A stretch of DNA of 62,185 bases from Phycisphaerae bacterium (lineage in GTDB: Bacteria; Planctomycetota; Phycisphaerae; UBA1845), in contig JAJDDP010000177.1 of NCBI GenBank assembly GCA_029260235.1, forward strand, positions 1 through 62,185, given 5' to 3'. Positions within the stretch are counted from its first letter, which is position 1. Every line of letters begins with the position of its first letter. Positions 17,708-26,413 of this stretch are shown one piece after another. Under the pieces are notes generated by a model, which saw nothing but the letters and a program-made list of their open reading frames with translations, had not been told where the DNA came from and did not search any database. The position numbers and the translations under genes are program-made.

Positions 17708-18757
17708 TCAGCCGACCAATTGGACGGCATGTTTTCCTGCAGGAGCGACCTCGCCGACGATGGCGGCGCATGGTGCGTTCTTCTCTTGTAGGCTGTCAAT
17801 GAGCGCATCTGCCTGATCGGCCTCAACTGCGATTAGCAGGCCGCCGGAGGTCTGGGCGTCGGCCAGGACGTTGACAAGCGCTTCGCTTACCGCGCCGACG
17901 TCGAGGCGGGCGCCGAGGTGCTTGAGCGTGGCTTTGTGGGCACGGGTCACGATGCCTTGCCCCGCCAGGTCGAGCGTCCGTTGCAATAAAGGCACGCTCT
18001 TGGCCTTGATGGTGATCGAAACGGTGCTGCCCTCTGCCATCTCAAAGGCGTGACCGATGAGGTCAAAACCGGTAATGTCGGTGGCGCTATTGACCCCGAC
18101 TTCTACCATGGCTTCGCATGCGCCCCTGTTGAGATGCACCATCACCTCGATGGCTTCAGTTAATTCGGTTTCGGCAATCGTGCCACTCTTAGCCGCCGAA
18201 GTCAGCACGCCGCTGCCGATTGGCTTGGTTAGTACCAACACATCACCTGGCTTGGCTTGGTCGTTGGCAACGATGTTGGCTGGGTCGATCAATCCGGTGA
18301 CAGACATGCCGTACTTGACCTCAGCATCGCGCACGCTGTGGCCGCCGACGATGACTGCACCTGCTTTGGCAATGCGTTCAGCTCCGCCCTTGAGGATTTG
18401 GCCCAAAACTTCAGCGGGCAGCTCCTTGTCGGGGAAGCCGACGATATTCATCGCCGTGATAGGCTTGCCCCCCATCGCATAGACGTCAGAGAGCGAGTTG
18501 GCCGCCGCAATTTGCCCAAACGTGTATGGGTCATCCACCAGTGGGGGGAAGAAATCCAAGGTTTGCACGAGGGCTGTGCGGTCATCCAGGCGATACACGC
18601 CGGCATCATCGAAGTGGTCGGTCCCCACCAGGAGATCTGGGTGCGTGTTGGCTGGCATGTCGTGCAGAACCTGCACCAATAGCTCAACGGGGAGCTTGCC
18701 CGCTCAGCCAGCGCAACTGGCATAGTCGGTCAATCGGATTTTTCGGCTTGGCGTCAT
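17708..18757 (-). CDS. selD: Selenide, water dikinase (SelD), selenocysteine-containing
   Basis: SelD makes selenophosphate from selenide and ATP, the selenium donor for Sec-tRNA and 2-selenouridine. A conventional reading starts only at a TTG at 18679 and lacks the catalytic N-terminus. Reading on through one TGA (18704-18706, minus strand) up to an ATG at 18755-18757 restores it: residues 1-21 read M-T-P-S-R-K-I-R-L-T-D-Y-A-S-C-A-G-U-A-G-K. This matches the family pattern R-L-T-x-Y ... G-[C/U]-x-x-K, with Sec18 at the catalytic Cys position (three residues before Lys21) and an extra Cys at position 15. The rest is complete: GTDHFDDAGVYRLDD, ANSLSDVYAMGG, VGGHSVRDAEVKYG, DITGFDLIGHAFEM and AQTSGGLLI. 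Product 349 residues. It lies between recG and cls on the same strand. The ribosome binding site is weak. A GTG two codons earlier is the only other start before a stop. Confidence 0.88.
18662..18676 (-). promoter_or_regulatory. Candidate bacterial SECIS hairpin in selD
   Basis: On the selD mRNA a perfect 6-bp stem GUGCAG/CUGCAC with a GUU loop begins 27 bases after the UGA, so the apical loop is about 33 bases downstream and has G as its first base. As I recall the published bacterial SECIS rules, this spacing and a loop G are allowed. The segment GGUGCAGGUUCUGCAC strongly resembles the E. coli fdhF SECIS tip. A second, closer stem AGCUC/GAGCU (18681-18696) lacks the loop G. Assignment is by eye only. 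Confidence 0.45.
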
Positions 18758-18848
18758 GCCCACCAGGGTAAGCCGTCACAGGAAACTGAGCAACCAGTCC
18801 GGCAGAGCCGTCGTCCGAATCGCTCCCTCGCCAGTTGAGGTCTGGCTT

Positions 18849-20924
18849 CTAGGCTACATCTATCAGGGCGAGTGTCTCTCCAAAGCGGTCCAGCACTGCC
18901 CTGCGCAGTAACTGATGCTGTGGCTTGCGGAGCAAGGGGTCACTGCGAACCAAGTCAGCGGCATCGTCGCGGGCATGTTGCAGCAGGTCGATGTCTTCCA
19001 GTAGTCGAGCGACCTTGAAGGTGGGCAAGCCGTGTTGTCGGGTGCCAATCAGTTCCCCCGGGCCTCGGATGCGCAAGTCTTCTTCGGCGATGCGGAACCC
19101 GTCATTGAGTTGAACCAGCGCTTTCAAACGGGCGGTGGCATCCCCGCCCTTTGTATCGCTGATGAGGATGCAATACCCATCCTTGCCGCCCCGCCCCACC
19201 CGCCCTCGAAGTTGGTGCAGCTGAGATAGGCCATAGCGCTCGGCGTGCTGAATCACCATCACGGTCGCTTCTGGAACATCAACGCCGACCTCTACGACCG
19301 TCGTTGCAACCAGCACATTGTGCTGTCCGTCGCGAAAGGCGTTCATGACCGCCTGCTTTGCGTCAGACTTCAAGCGGCCATGCAGGAGACCAACCGATGC
19401 GTCGGCCAGCGGTCCAGTCCGCAGCTCTTCGACCGCCTCGATGGCTGATCGCAGCGGCAAGCTCTCGCTCTGTTCCACCAGCGGGTAGACCACGAAGGCC
19501 CGCTCTCCCTTGGCGAGTCTGCTGCGGACAAAATTCCAGGCTAAGTCGGATTGGTTGGTGCGAGCCAGCCGGGTCTGCACCTTGCCGCGTCCCGGTGGCA
19601 TCTCGCGAATCACTGAAACATCCAAGTCGCCAAACACGGTCATAGCCAACGTGCGCGGAATCGGCGTCGCCGTCAGTACCAGATAATGTGGAACGCGTCC
19701 CTTGCGCCGAATAGCCGCCCTTTGGGTCACTCCGAAACGATGTTGTTCATCGACCACCACCAAAGCCAACGAATGGAAGTGTACATTCTCTTGGAGCAGG
19801 GCGTGGGTGCCGATGATCAAATCCAATGAGCCTTCGGCGCATTCTTCAAGAAGTGCCAAGCGTTGACGCTTGCTCATACCGCCCACGACATAGCCAATCC
19901 TAACGCGGCTGCCCTCCAGGTATCGGCAGACCTTTTGATAATGCTGCTCGGCCAGGATTTCGGTGGGAGCTAAGATGGCTGCCTGTCGGCGATTGGCTAC
20001 CGCGACCAGGGCAGCATAGACGGCGATGGCGGTCTTGCCGGCGCCGACATCAGCCTGCAGAAGGCGGCACATCGGTCGATTGCGGGCCATGTCTGCCGTG
20101 ATTTCCGCGACGGCCTGGTTTTGATCGTGGGTTAGCTCAAACGGAAAGCGTGCTCGGATGCGCTCATCGATCTCATCGGTGAGCGTTAGGGGCAACGCCT
20201 GCTGCATGGTGGCTGCATGATGCCGTTTGACCTGGACCGCCAATTGCATGAGCAGCAGTTCTTCATAGGCCAACCGGCGGCGGGCAACCTCCACGTCTTT
20301 TTGTGCCGTCGGTAAGTGGAGCCGTTCGACGGCCAACTTGCGTGCCGGCAGTTCGCGCTGCTGCGTCAAGACGTCGGGAAGAAACTCGACGATCCGTTCG
20401 CCCACGGCAGCGAGCGCCGTCGCCACGATCTTGCCGATTTGTCGAGAGCCGAGCCTGGCGATGGCTGCGTAAACCGGGACGAGGCGCTCGCTGTCGTCGG
20501 TTAGCGGGTCTTGGTCATCCGGGATGATCGAGAAAGTCGGATTGGCAAAGTGGGCTTGGTCGCCCGATTCGTTGACCTTGCCGGTGAGTCGAACGAGGTC
20601 GCCAACACAAATGCGGTCCTGCATGTGCGGTGAGTTGTACCAGCGGGCTACGCAGACGCCGCCGCTGTCTTCGACGGTGCAAGTGACTGTGATTTTCCGG
20701 CCATAGCCACGGCTGCTGACCCGCTTTACTTGGCCGATCACCGTTGCTGTTTGCGCCTGCATCAGAGTGCCGATGGATTGTGAAACTGGTATTGTTTCGT
20801 GGTGGGATGGGTAGTACTCGATCAGATCCGCGACAGAAATGATGTCCAACGACGCCAGCAGCTTGGCGATGGCTGGCCCGACGCCGCGGACGAACTGAAC
20901 AGGCGTGTCAAGATCAAGCGGCAC
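18849..20924 (-). CDS. recG: ATP-dependent DNA helicase RecG
   Basis: RecG is a cytoplasmic superfamily 2 helicase that regresses stalled replication forks and branch-migrates Holliday junctions. The 691-residue protein is full length for the family. It has the N-terminal helix-hairpin entry (FVRGVGPAIAKLLASLDI), the wedge OB fold (about 60-135), Walker A GAGKT at 294-298 (A replaces the common S in GSGKT), DEQH box at 392-395, T-A-T-P-I-P-R-T-L-A motif III, and motifs V-VI ending QLRGRVGRGG. The C-terminal E-E-D-L-x-x-R-G-P-G-E-x-x-G-T-x-Q-x-G signature is present. The start is a GTG at 20924 with no clear Shine-Dalgarno sequence. It is the first gene of the recG-selD-cls group; 91 bases separate it from selD. 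Confidence 0.95.
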   Translation of the reverse strand: MPLDLDTPVQFVRGVGPAIAKLLASLDIISVADLIEYYPSHHETIPVSQSIGTLMQAQTATVIGQVKRVSSRGYGRKITVTCTVEDSGGVCVARWYNSPHMQDRICVGDLVRLTGKVNESGDQAHFANPTFSIIPDDQDPLTDDSERLVPVYAAIARLGSRQIGKIVATALAAVGERIVEFLPDVLTQQRELPARKLAVERLHLPTAQKDVEVARRRLAYEELLLMQLAVQVKRHHAATMQQALPLTLTDEIDERIRARFPFELTHDQNQAVAEITADMARNRPMCRLLQADVGAGKTAIAVYAALVAVANRRQAAILAPTEILAEQHYQKVCRYLEGSRVRIGYVVGGMSKRQRLALLEECAEGSLDLIIGTHALLQENVHFHSLALVVVDEQHRFGVTQRAAIRRKGRVPHYLVLTATPIPRTLAMTVFGDLDVSVIREMPPGRGKVQTRLARTNQSDLAWNFVRSRLAKGERAFVVYPLVEQSESLPLRSAIEAVEELRTGPLADASVGLLHGRLKSDAKQAVMNAFRDGQHNVLVATTVVEVGVDVPEATVMVIQHAERYGLSQLHQLRGRVGRGGKDGYCILISDTKGGDATARLKALVQLNDGFRIAEEDLRIRGPGELIGTRQHGLPTFKVARLLEDIDLLQHARDDAADLVRSDPLLRKPQHQLLRRAVLDRFGETLALIDVA

Positions 20925-21032
20925 GGTTGCGAACTACGTTCATCGGTAACGTGCGTTCCGGATCGTTCCAGAGAAATGGTGAACACATTGAGCGGTCGTT
21001 CCCGCGCCCAGATTACATGAAAGCAACGGCTT

Positions 21033-21098
21033 AACCACAAAGACCTAAGGCACGAAGAACTGCAATGTTTTTGATTGGCTTAGCGCCTTCGTGTCTCG
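21033..21098. repeat. Palindromic dispersed-repeat-like element
   Basis: The segment TTAACCACAAAG...GGCACGAAG is followed 26 bases later by CTTCGTGTC, an imperfect inverted repeat (8 of 9). The CACAAAGnnnnnAAGGCACGAAG wording is one I recall as a widespread intergenic palindromic element in planctomycete and other environmental genomes. It occurs once here, just upstream of recG. Confidence 0.4.
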
Positions 21099-21112
21099 GC
21101 TGTTTTGAAGTT

Positions 21113-21149
21113 CCCCACCCTTCCGCTGCGTTCAAGGGCGGGGCACCCG
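21113..21149. repeat. REP-like hairpin element, copy A
   Basis: CCCCACCCTT (21113-21122) and AAGGGCGGGG (21134-21143) form a 10-bp stem with one A-C mismatch around CCGCTGCGTTC, followed by CACCCG. The reverse complement of this element recurs at 45283-45320 with only about four differences over 38 bases. Both copies lie between genes. Confidence 0.6.
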
Positions 21150-21158
21150 AATCCTACA

Positions 21159-21554
21159 CTAGGGGATCACCAGTTGTTGCCCGATTGAGATCCGGTCTGG
21201 ATTGGCAAGTTGATCCCTGTTGGCTTCGTAGATTTCTTTCCATCGGGACTGATCGTTGTAGTAGTTCCGGGCCAACCGATACAGCGTGTCGCCCTTGCTG
21301 ACCGTGTGCGTGCCTGTGGCGTTGACCGAAGACTCCACTGGGGTAACCGCAGTCAGGGTTGTTGACGGGTAAGTCGTGTACGAGTCCTGACCAACCGAGG
21401 CGCCGGCTGGGTCGGTTGCGTAGTAGTCAGGTTGCATGTCCATAGATGCGGTCTGGCCGGCATCCTGCATGTCGCCATTCTCTTTGGGATCGTTACAGCC
21501 GGTGATGGTCAGGGACGTGCAGAGAAGGGAAAGGGCAATCGCGCTCCGTCGCAT
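21159..21554 (-). CDS. LysM-domain lipoprotein
   Basis: The 131-residue product has a lipoprotein signal (MRRSAIALSLLCTSLTITGC, Cys20), a low-complexity linker of about 60 residues, and one C-terminal LysM domain: HTVSKGDTLYRLARNYYND ... ISIGQQLVIP (about residues 83-131). LysM domains bind peptidoglycan (GlcNAc-containing glycans), so this lipid-anchored protein probably sits at the cell wall. The domain is the entire folded part, with no catalytic domain. The ATG at 21554 has a strong AGGAGG just upstream. It stands alone between repeat elements and the DUF4198 gene. Confidence 0.88.
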   Translation of the reverse strand: MRRSAIALSLLCTSLTITGCNDPKENGDMQDAGQTASMDMQPDYYATDPAGASVGQDSYTTYPSTTLTAVTPVESSVNATGTHTVSKGDTLYRLARNYYNDQSRWKEIYEANRDQLANPDRISIGQQLVIP

Positions 21555-21632
21555 GGTCGGACCTCCTGTCCTGGGGTGAAAGTAAGATTGTCTAAATTGA
21601 CTAAACTGATCATATCTCCGGCGTATCGCCTG

Positions 21633-22562
21633 TCAAGGTGAACTTGGGGTGGTTTGGCGGTCCCCAAGTTCCTTTACATCAAAAGTCAGCGAAGCCCAGA
21701 AACTTTCGTAGTCGAAATCCTTGTCTTCTTTCAATTCAATCATGTAGGTGGTGCGGATCAACTGATGGCCCGGCTTGGTGATGGGGATGGAGGATTGGCC
21801 GTTCTGGTCAGTGCGGACGGCGGAGGCGTAGTGTTCGTTGCCGTGCTCATGGTCGTCACCCGCATGCTCAGAGCCAGCTCTGGCGGAGGGGAGATAGTGC
21901 TCGTTGGTTGCCGACACGAGGGCACCTGCCAATGGCCGCCCGTTGTAGCGCACGCGAAACTCTAGTTTTTGGCCGGGTTGGAGGTCCGCGGGATTGCTCA
22001 GTGGGACGATCTCGATGCGCTGCCCGGTCGGCTTGGAGATGTGCGCGGTTGACGCCTGAGTCTTGGAGCCCACGCCCACGATGGTTTTGACGAATCGGCT
22101 GTACCTCTCGCGGACTGGTTCTTGGAGCGATCCGGAATCCTTGCGGGCTTGGAGGAGTGCATCGTGGCCTTCGTGGCTGATATACTCGTTGAAATCCGCC
22201 CCGTCCAGCTTGATGCTGCTGGGGCTGACGGTGACCGCGACAACATAACTGCCTTCCTTGGCGAGGGGAGCAGTCACACCCTTCTCGCCCTGCTTGGGCC
22301 AAATGCAGTCAGCCGCCATGTTCCCACCAGGGCCAAACGCAGCCATGCTCATCACCTTGTCCGCCCGCCAGCCGATCGACTCGCCGGGAAACGTATCGGT
22401 AACATGCATGGCCACCGTTGTAGATCCCGGCGACACCAGCCGAGGTGGAGTAGCGATCAAGAAGAAATCGTGTCCAAAGGCGGGCGGCGGGGCTAACCAG
22501 GCCGAGACAAGGATGGCGAGATAGCAGAGGCGGTTACTCGGATGCTTGGATAGTTGGCTCAT
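21633..22562 (-). CDS. DUF4198-type exported protein
   Basis: A 309-residue protein with a signal peptide (SNRLCYLAILVSAWLAPPPAFG) followed at once by HDFFLIATPPRL, the H-D-F-W/F start typical of the DUF4198 family, some of which are linked to nickel or cobalt uptake. The central part is beta-rich with an Ig-like domain (LQPGQKLEFRVRYNGRPLAGALVSA). A short His/Glu cluster (HAGDDHEHGNEHY, about residue 240) could bind a divalent metal. The start at 22562 is chosen because the signal peptide begins there; the longer in-frame extension has no signal sequence. Metal transport is inferred from family lore only; no transporter gene is adjacent. Confidence 0.8.
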   Translation of the reverse strand: MSQLSKHPSNRLCYLAILVSAWLAPPPAFGHDFFLIATPPRLVSPGSTTVAMHVTDTFPGESIGWRADKVMSMAAFGPGGNMAADCIWPKQGEKGVTAPLAKEGSYVVAVTVSPSSIKLDGADFNEYISHEGHDALLQARKDSGSLQEPVRERYSRFVKTIVGVGSKTQASTAHISKPTGQRIEIVPLSNPADLQPGQKLEFRVRYNGRPLAGALVSATNEHYLPSARAGSEHAGDDHEHGNEHYASAVRTDQNGQSSIPITKPGHQLIRTTYMIELKEDKDFDYESFWASLTFDVKELGDRQTTPSSP

Positions 22563-22754
22563 GGGTTCTTGTCCTCGCTGATTGGTGATCCTAATTGGGC
22601 TTCTGGATTTTATCTGACCGACGCGAGTCTGGATAGTGCATGCTTGTGCGATTGGATGGGAGGATGGCGCCATCAACAGGCCGGCGGCGCAACCTGGTGC
22701 AGTCGCGCCGTCGGCCATCTTGTGGATACGGGCCGCGGTTGGGTCGGCCTAGTG

Positions 22755-24164
22755 CTAGAGCACTGAGTAGATCAGCTGATATTCCGCGTAGTCGATTAGG
22801 TCGATGTCAGCGTCGGCGTCGGCATCGAACAGGTTGATGCATTCCAGCGGCGTGGTGGGCGGCGTCGGCGTGGGGGATGCAGCAGGCCCGGTGACGCAGT
22901 CCGCAAGGATGGCCAGTTCCACCAGCACCTCGGAGTACAGCATAGGCCTGTCAAAGGGAAACTGTTCAGCTTGCACGCGCGGATCGGTCAGCGCGTTTTC
23001 CAGAAAATCCTCTAACTGAGGGCGCGCGAACGGCGGGACAGCTATTGCGGCGATCAAAGGATCTTGATTGGCGGGGAATTGCACCTGCCCGTTGATTCCT
23101 TGGTAGAAGTCGAGGACCACCGCCAATGACGGCAACTGCCCGTGGTGCATGTAGGTTTCTTTAAGGCCGGTGTTTCTCAGCGAGGGCACTTTGAATCGGC
23201 CCGCGTCTGTTGGCAGGCCGGTCACATCCTGTCTACCCACATCCTCCGCCAGGGGTCGCAGGCCGATGTTTCGGAACGTGTTGTTCGTAAAGAGAGGTGG
23301 TGTGTGGCAAACCGCGCAGGGACTGGCTTGGAAGAAGTTCCATCCGCCCACCTGGTTGGGTGTCATCGCCGTAGGATTGCCGCCGACGAACGCATCCCAA
23401 GGGGTTTGGTCGGGCACCAAGGTGCGCTCGTAGCTGGCAATGGCGAAGGCAATCCGTTCAGCCGTGATGGCTGAATCGCCGAACGCGGTGGCGAACAGGT
23501 CAGGGTAGGTTGTACCGCCCGCCAGTACCGCTGCGACATCAGCCGGCTCGTTGACCGCTAGAGCCAGGGGGATTGCCGTCTCCAGCTTCGCAGCAACTTG
23601 GCCCCAGTCGCGGGCTTCGTGGGCCATCTCGACGTCGCTAAGGACCGGGCCTACTGCTTGGCTCTCCAATCCGCCGCCCAACGCGATGCTGACCAACCCG
23701 GTCTCAGGATCGATGAATTGCGAGGTCGCCCTACCATCCCAGAACAGGTCGCGCGCCCACTGACTCCCTATGACCGGCTGAGCGGATCGGCCGGTTACCT
23801 GCACTTCAAGCGCAAAGATTGCGTCGGAGTAATATGTGCCGCTCGAATCAGCGCGGCGGACTCCGGGCGAACCCAGCACGTCGTCGGCTGTGCCGAATAT
23901 GGCATCCAACCCGGGGTTGACTCCAATCCTGGGATCGGCGCTGGCGGATGATGGCAGATGGCAGGTGCCGCAGGCGATGCTGTCGTCGCTGGATAATTGT
24001 TCATCCCAGAATAGAACTTTTCCCAACAGGCGCTTGGATTCGGTGATGGGGTTTTCCGCTGGAACCGGTACCGGCGGCAATTGTGCATACGCAGCCGACA
24101 CACAACAGACATACAAGAACGACGCGATCACCCGACCGCGCAAGTAGAGGCAAATTGAAGCCAT
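22755..24164 (-). CDS. Di-haem cytochrome c peroxidase-family protein with dockerin-like tail
   Basis: The 469-residue exported protein (signal peptide ending AAYAQ) has two haem motifs, CGTCH at 65-69 and CAVCH at 283-287, in the arrangement of the MauG/CcpA di-haem peroxidase family. The family's LFWDxxLSxDxSxxCGTCH entry, the DLFWDGRA segment, and the FRNIGL ... FKVPSLRNTGLKETYMHHGQ stretch after the second haem are present, so the peroxidase fold is complete. It may reduce hydrogen peroxide or carry out MauG-like oxidation in the periplasm. The last 40 residues (ECINLFDADADADIDLIDYAEYQ) add a dockerin-like module not usual in the family. The start at 24164 has AAGGAGGGTGAAGG upstream. Monocistronic. 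Confidence 0.9.
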   Translation of the reverse strand: MASICLYLRGRVIASFLYVCCVSAAYAQLPPVPVPAENPITESKRLLGKVLFWDEQLSSDDSIACGTCHLPSSASADPRIGVNPGLDAIFGTADDVLGSPGVRRADSSGTYYSDAIFALEVQVTGRSAQPVIGSQWARDLFWDGRATSQFIDPETGLVSIALGGGLESQAVGPVLSDVEMAHEARDWGQVAAKLETAIPLALAVNEPADVAAVLAGGTTYPDLFATAFGDSAITAERIAFAIASYERTLVPDQTPWDAFVGGNPTAMTPNQVGGWNFFQASPCAVCHTPPLFTNNTFRNIGLRPLAEDVGRQDVTGLPTDAGRFKVPSLRNTGLKETYMHHGQLPSLAVVLDFYQGINGQVQFPANQDPLIAAIAVPPFARPQLEDFLENALTDPRVQAEQFPFDRPMLYSEVLVELAILADCVTGPAASPTPTPPTTPLECINLFDADADADIDLIDYAEYQLIYSVL

Positions 24165-24349
24165 CCTTCACCCTCCTTATAGGCAATAAGTCTGATTGGC
24201 ATGTTTGGCTGCATCAAGGCAGGGGCCAAGTGCTGATGCAGACTTGGTCTGCTAATGCTCTAAACGCCTGGCTAGAGGTGTTATTGCGTCGTTTGTTGAT
24301 TTTACTTGTGAGTTCTGGAATGGGTGTGCCAGTGCTCGGACGGAATTGC

Positions 24350-25231
24350 CTACAGCCCAGCCAAACGTTGCAGGGTCTTGACCATTGCTTGTGTTCCCAG
24401 CCGACCTTCGCCTGCGGCTTGATTCGCTTGTAGGAGTTGGGCGACTAGAGATGTCCCCGGGAGAGGGACGTCATGGTCTCGGGCGGTCTCCAAGGCGATC
24501 CGTAGATCTTTGTTTTGCAGATCAATCATAAACATGGGGTCAAAATCTTCCTTGGCCATCCGAGTGCCCAGGTTTTGGAGTGCCCATGAGCCGGCTGCTC
24601 CTTTCGAGGTGATCTCGATCATGGTGTTCACGTCCAGGCCTGCTTTCTGTGCGAACACGAAAGCTTCGCTGACAGCCAGCAGGTTCAATCCGCATAGGAT
24701 TTGATTGCAAAGTTTAGTGAGTTGTCCGTTGCCCACCGGCCCACAGTGAATGATCGTCTTGCCGACCACGTCGAAGATCGGCATAGCCTGCTGGACATCG
24801 GCTGCGTCGCCGCCGGCCATGATCGCCAACGTACCTGCCACTGCGCCGTTGGCACCGCCTGAAACCGGAGCATCGACAAAGCCGGCGCCGCAATATCGAC
24901 AAGCATCGGCCACCGTCCGGGCCATCTCCGGCGAAACGGTGGACATGTCGATCGCCAAGGTGCCATCACGCAGGGATGAGCAGATGCCGCTTGATCCAAG
25001 ATAGACGGCTTCCACGTCCGGTGAATCGCCGACCATGGTCACCACCACGTCCGCCTCCGCAGCCAAGTTGGCGGGGCTATCTGACCAAGTCGCTCCCTCT
25101 GCTAACAACGGCTCCGCCTTGGCCCGAGTTCGACTGTAGAGGGCCACGTCAAAGCCGGCGGCCAACAGATTCCGAACCATAGGCACGCCCATGATCCCAG
25201 TGCCGATCCAACCGATCTTCATGCGTTTCAT
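24350..25231 (-). CDS. Beta-hydroxyacid dehydrogenase (2-hydroxy-3-oxopropionate reductase / 3-hydroxyisobutyrate dehydrogenase family)
   Basis: A 293-residue cytoplasmic NAD(P)-dependent dehydrogenase of typical length. The N-terminal Rossmann motif is IGWIGTGIMGVPM (GxGxxG), the substrate-binding signature is DAPVSGGANGAVAGTLAIMAGG (about residues 117-140), and the catalytic lysine is in GNGQLTKLCNQ (about 170). The LSE... helix 'LLAVSEAFVFAQKAGLD' and C-terminal 'KDLRIALETARDHDVPLPGTSL' match the family. Glyoxylate metabolism (tartronate semialdehyde) or valine breakdown are both possible; substrate cannot be decided from sequence. The ATG at 25231 has CCGGAG upstream. It is followed 33 bases upstream by the lipoprotein gene on the same strand. 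Confidence 0.9.
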   Translation of the reverse strand: MKRMKIGWIGTGIMGVPMVRNLLAAGFDVALYSRTRAKAEPLLAEGATWSDSPANLAAEADVVVTMVGDSPDVEAVYLGSSGICSSLRDGTLAIDMSTVSPEMARTVADACRYCGAGFVDAPVSGGANGAVAGTLAIMAGGDAADVQQAMPIFDVVGKTIIHCGPVGNGQLTKLCNQILCGLNLLAVSEAFVFAQKAGLDVNTMIEITSKGAAGSWALQNLGTRMAKEDFDPMFMIDLQNKDLRIALETARDHDVPLPGTSLVAQLLQANQAAGEGRLGTQAMVKTLQRLAGL

Positions 25232-25264
25232 AGGCGATGACTCCGGAGTCTAAATGTGCTCATC

Positions 25265-25864
25265 TCAACGACTGGTGTCGGCCACGACCGTGAATTCTAC
25301 TTCGGCCGTGATGGGGTGGTCGTACGGCTTCCAGAAAATCGGTGGCGCCCAAGGGTTTGCGCTCTGGAGTGTGGCCAAGAGTTTGTAGCTGCCGGGTGCC
25401 CAAGGTTCCTTAATATTGGGGCGGAACTCACCCTCGTCGGATTCCATGTCCAGCACGGCGATGAATTCATTCCTGCGCAGAGCAATCTGGAGGCGAAACG
25501 ATTCTTGTTCGTCTTGTTCCAACACGATGTACCGCCCGCATCCGTCCGCAACATCCGCAGCCCAAACAGGCGTTGCTGCTAAGTAGAAAGGCCACAGCGC
25601 CAGAACATGCAAGCCGCACTTCGCGATTCTGCCGCCGCTGCCGATGCGTTCGTCGGCTGCATTTCGGATTTCAACACTGATGTGGGCACCTTTGCCGATG
25701 GCAAGAGGGCCTTCCTCTGCAGTCAGCGTAGCCTTGAGTTGAAGCGCCTCGTTTGTGCCAATAGATTGTTCTTGAAGCTCAACAGCCAGCCGCAAGCCCG
25801 AGGGATGGTCAACGCAGCCCCCGAGGCAGACCAGCAGCGCAGAAATAATGGTCCTTGCAGGCAT
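25265..25864 (-). CDS. Lipoprotein of unknown function
   Basis: A 199-residue product with a short lipoprotein signal (MPARTIISALLVCLGGC, lipobox LGGC). The frame is also open from an ATG nine codons earlier (25891); neither start has a clear ribosome binding site. I prefer the inner one because it gives a compact signal peptide. The rest is a beta-rich single domain (LQLKATLTAEEGPLAIGKG, FRLQIALRRNEFIAVLD) resembling bacterial Ig-like or intracellular proteinase-inhibitor folds, with three cysteines. Not recognised. It may be co-transcribed with the dehydrogenase gene 33 bases downstream. Confidence 0.7.
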   Translation of the reverse strand: MPARTIISALLVCLGGCVDHPSGLRLAVELQEQSIGTNEALQLKATLTAEEGPLAIGKGAHISVEIRNAADERIGSGGRIAKCGLHVLALWPFYLAATPVWAADVADGCGRYIVLEQDEQESFRLQIALRRNEFIAVLDMESDEGEFRPNIKEPWAPGSYKLLATLQSANPWAPPIFWKPYDHPITAEVEFTVVADTSR

Positions 25865-25947
25865 GATTCGGCATGATATTCGATCTGCCATCTCCGCAAC
25901 AGCGCGAGCGCGCAGAGAATCTAAGGCTGTCTGGCACTGCTCCGACC

Positions 25948-26385
25948 TCAGGAAGCGTGGTCGAGGATGTCGGTCTTGATGTCTGCCCGCTTGATACCCA
26001 GATCCTTGAGGGCTTTGTGGGCTACGCTGCCTTCCTCGTGGAGGAGAGCAAGAAGGAGATGCTCGGTGCAGACTTCTTTGCTTTCGAGCTGGCGGGCTTG
26101 GTCGATTGCAGCGGCTACGACATTTCGGAAATGGGGCGTCCCTGGCAGGCGACCGAACACCCAGGTTTCTTCCATGCTCTTCTTGACCAGCGTGTCGATG
26201 GTCTCCCTCAGCTTTGATTCAGAAATCTGGCGGGCTGCTAGAACCTTGGCTCCGATGCCCGTACCCTCGCGAACAATGGCCAAGAGAACGTGTTCGGTGC
26301 CCACGTATTCTTGATCGTATTCACGGGCCACATCATGGGCCAACTTTACAACGTTGCCTGCGCGTTCACTTAGGGTTTCATACAT
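25948..26385 (-). CDS. Stand-alone Clp N-terminal (double Clp-N) domain protein
   Basis: The 145-residue protein consists of two Clp-N repeats and nothing else: VGTEHVLLAIVREGTGIGAKVL (about 28-50) and CTEHLLLALLHEEGSVAHKAL (about 106-128). Full-length ClpC/ClpB carry this domain before two AAA modules, which are absent here. Stand-alone Clp-N proteins resemble ClpS-like or ClpT-like adaptors that bind Clp chaperones or substrates, so an adaptor role is plausible but inferred. It is the last gene of a probable operon with the two membrane-protein genes upstream (26414 and 27296, gaps of about 28 and 39 bases). Confidence 0.88.
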   Translation of the reverse strand: MYETLSERAGNVVKLAHDVAREYDQEYVGTEHVLLAIVREGTGIGAKVLAARQISESKLRETIDTLVKKSMEETWVFGRLPGTPHFRNVVAAAIDQARQLESKEVCTEHLLLALLHEEGSVAHKALKDLGIKRADIKTDILDHAS

Positions 26386-26413
26386 GCCTTGAGAGCCTGT
26401 CGCTTCTGCAGGT

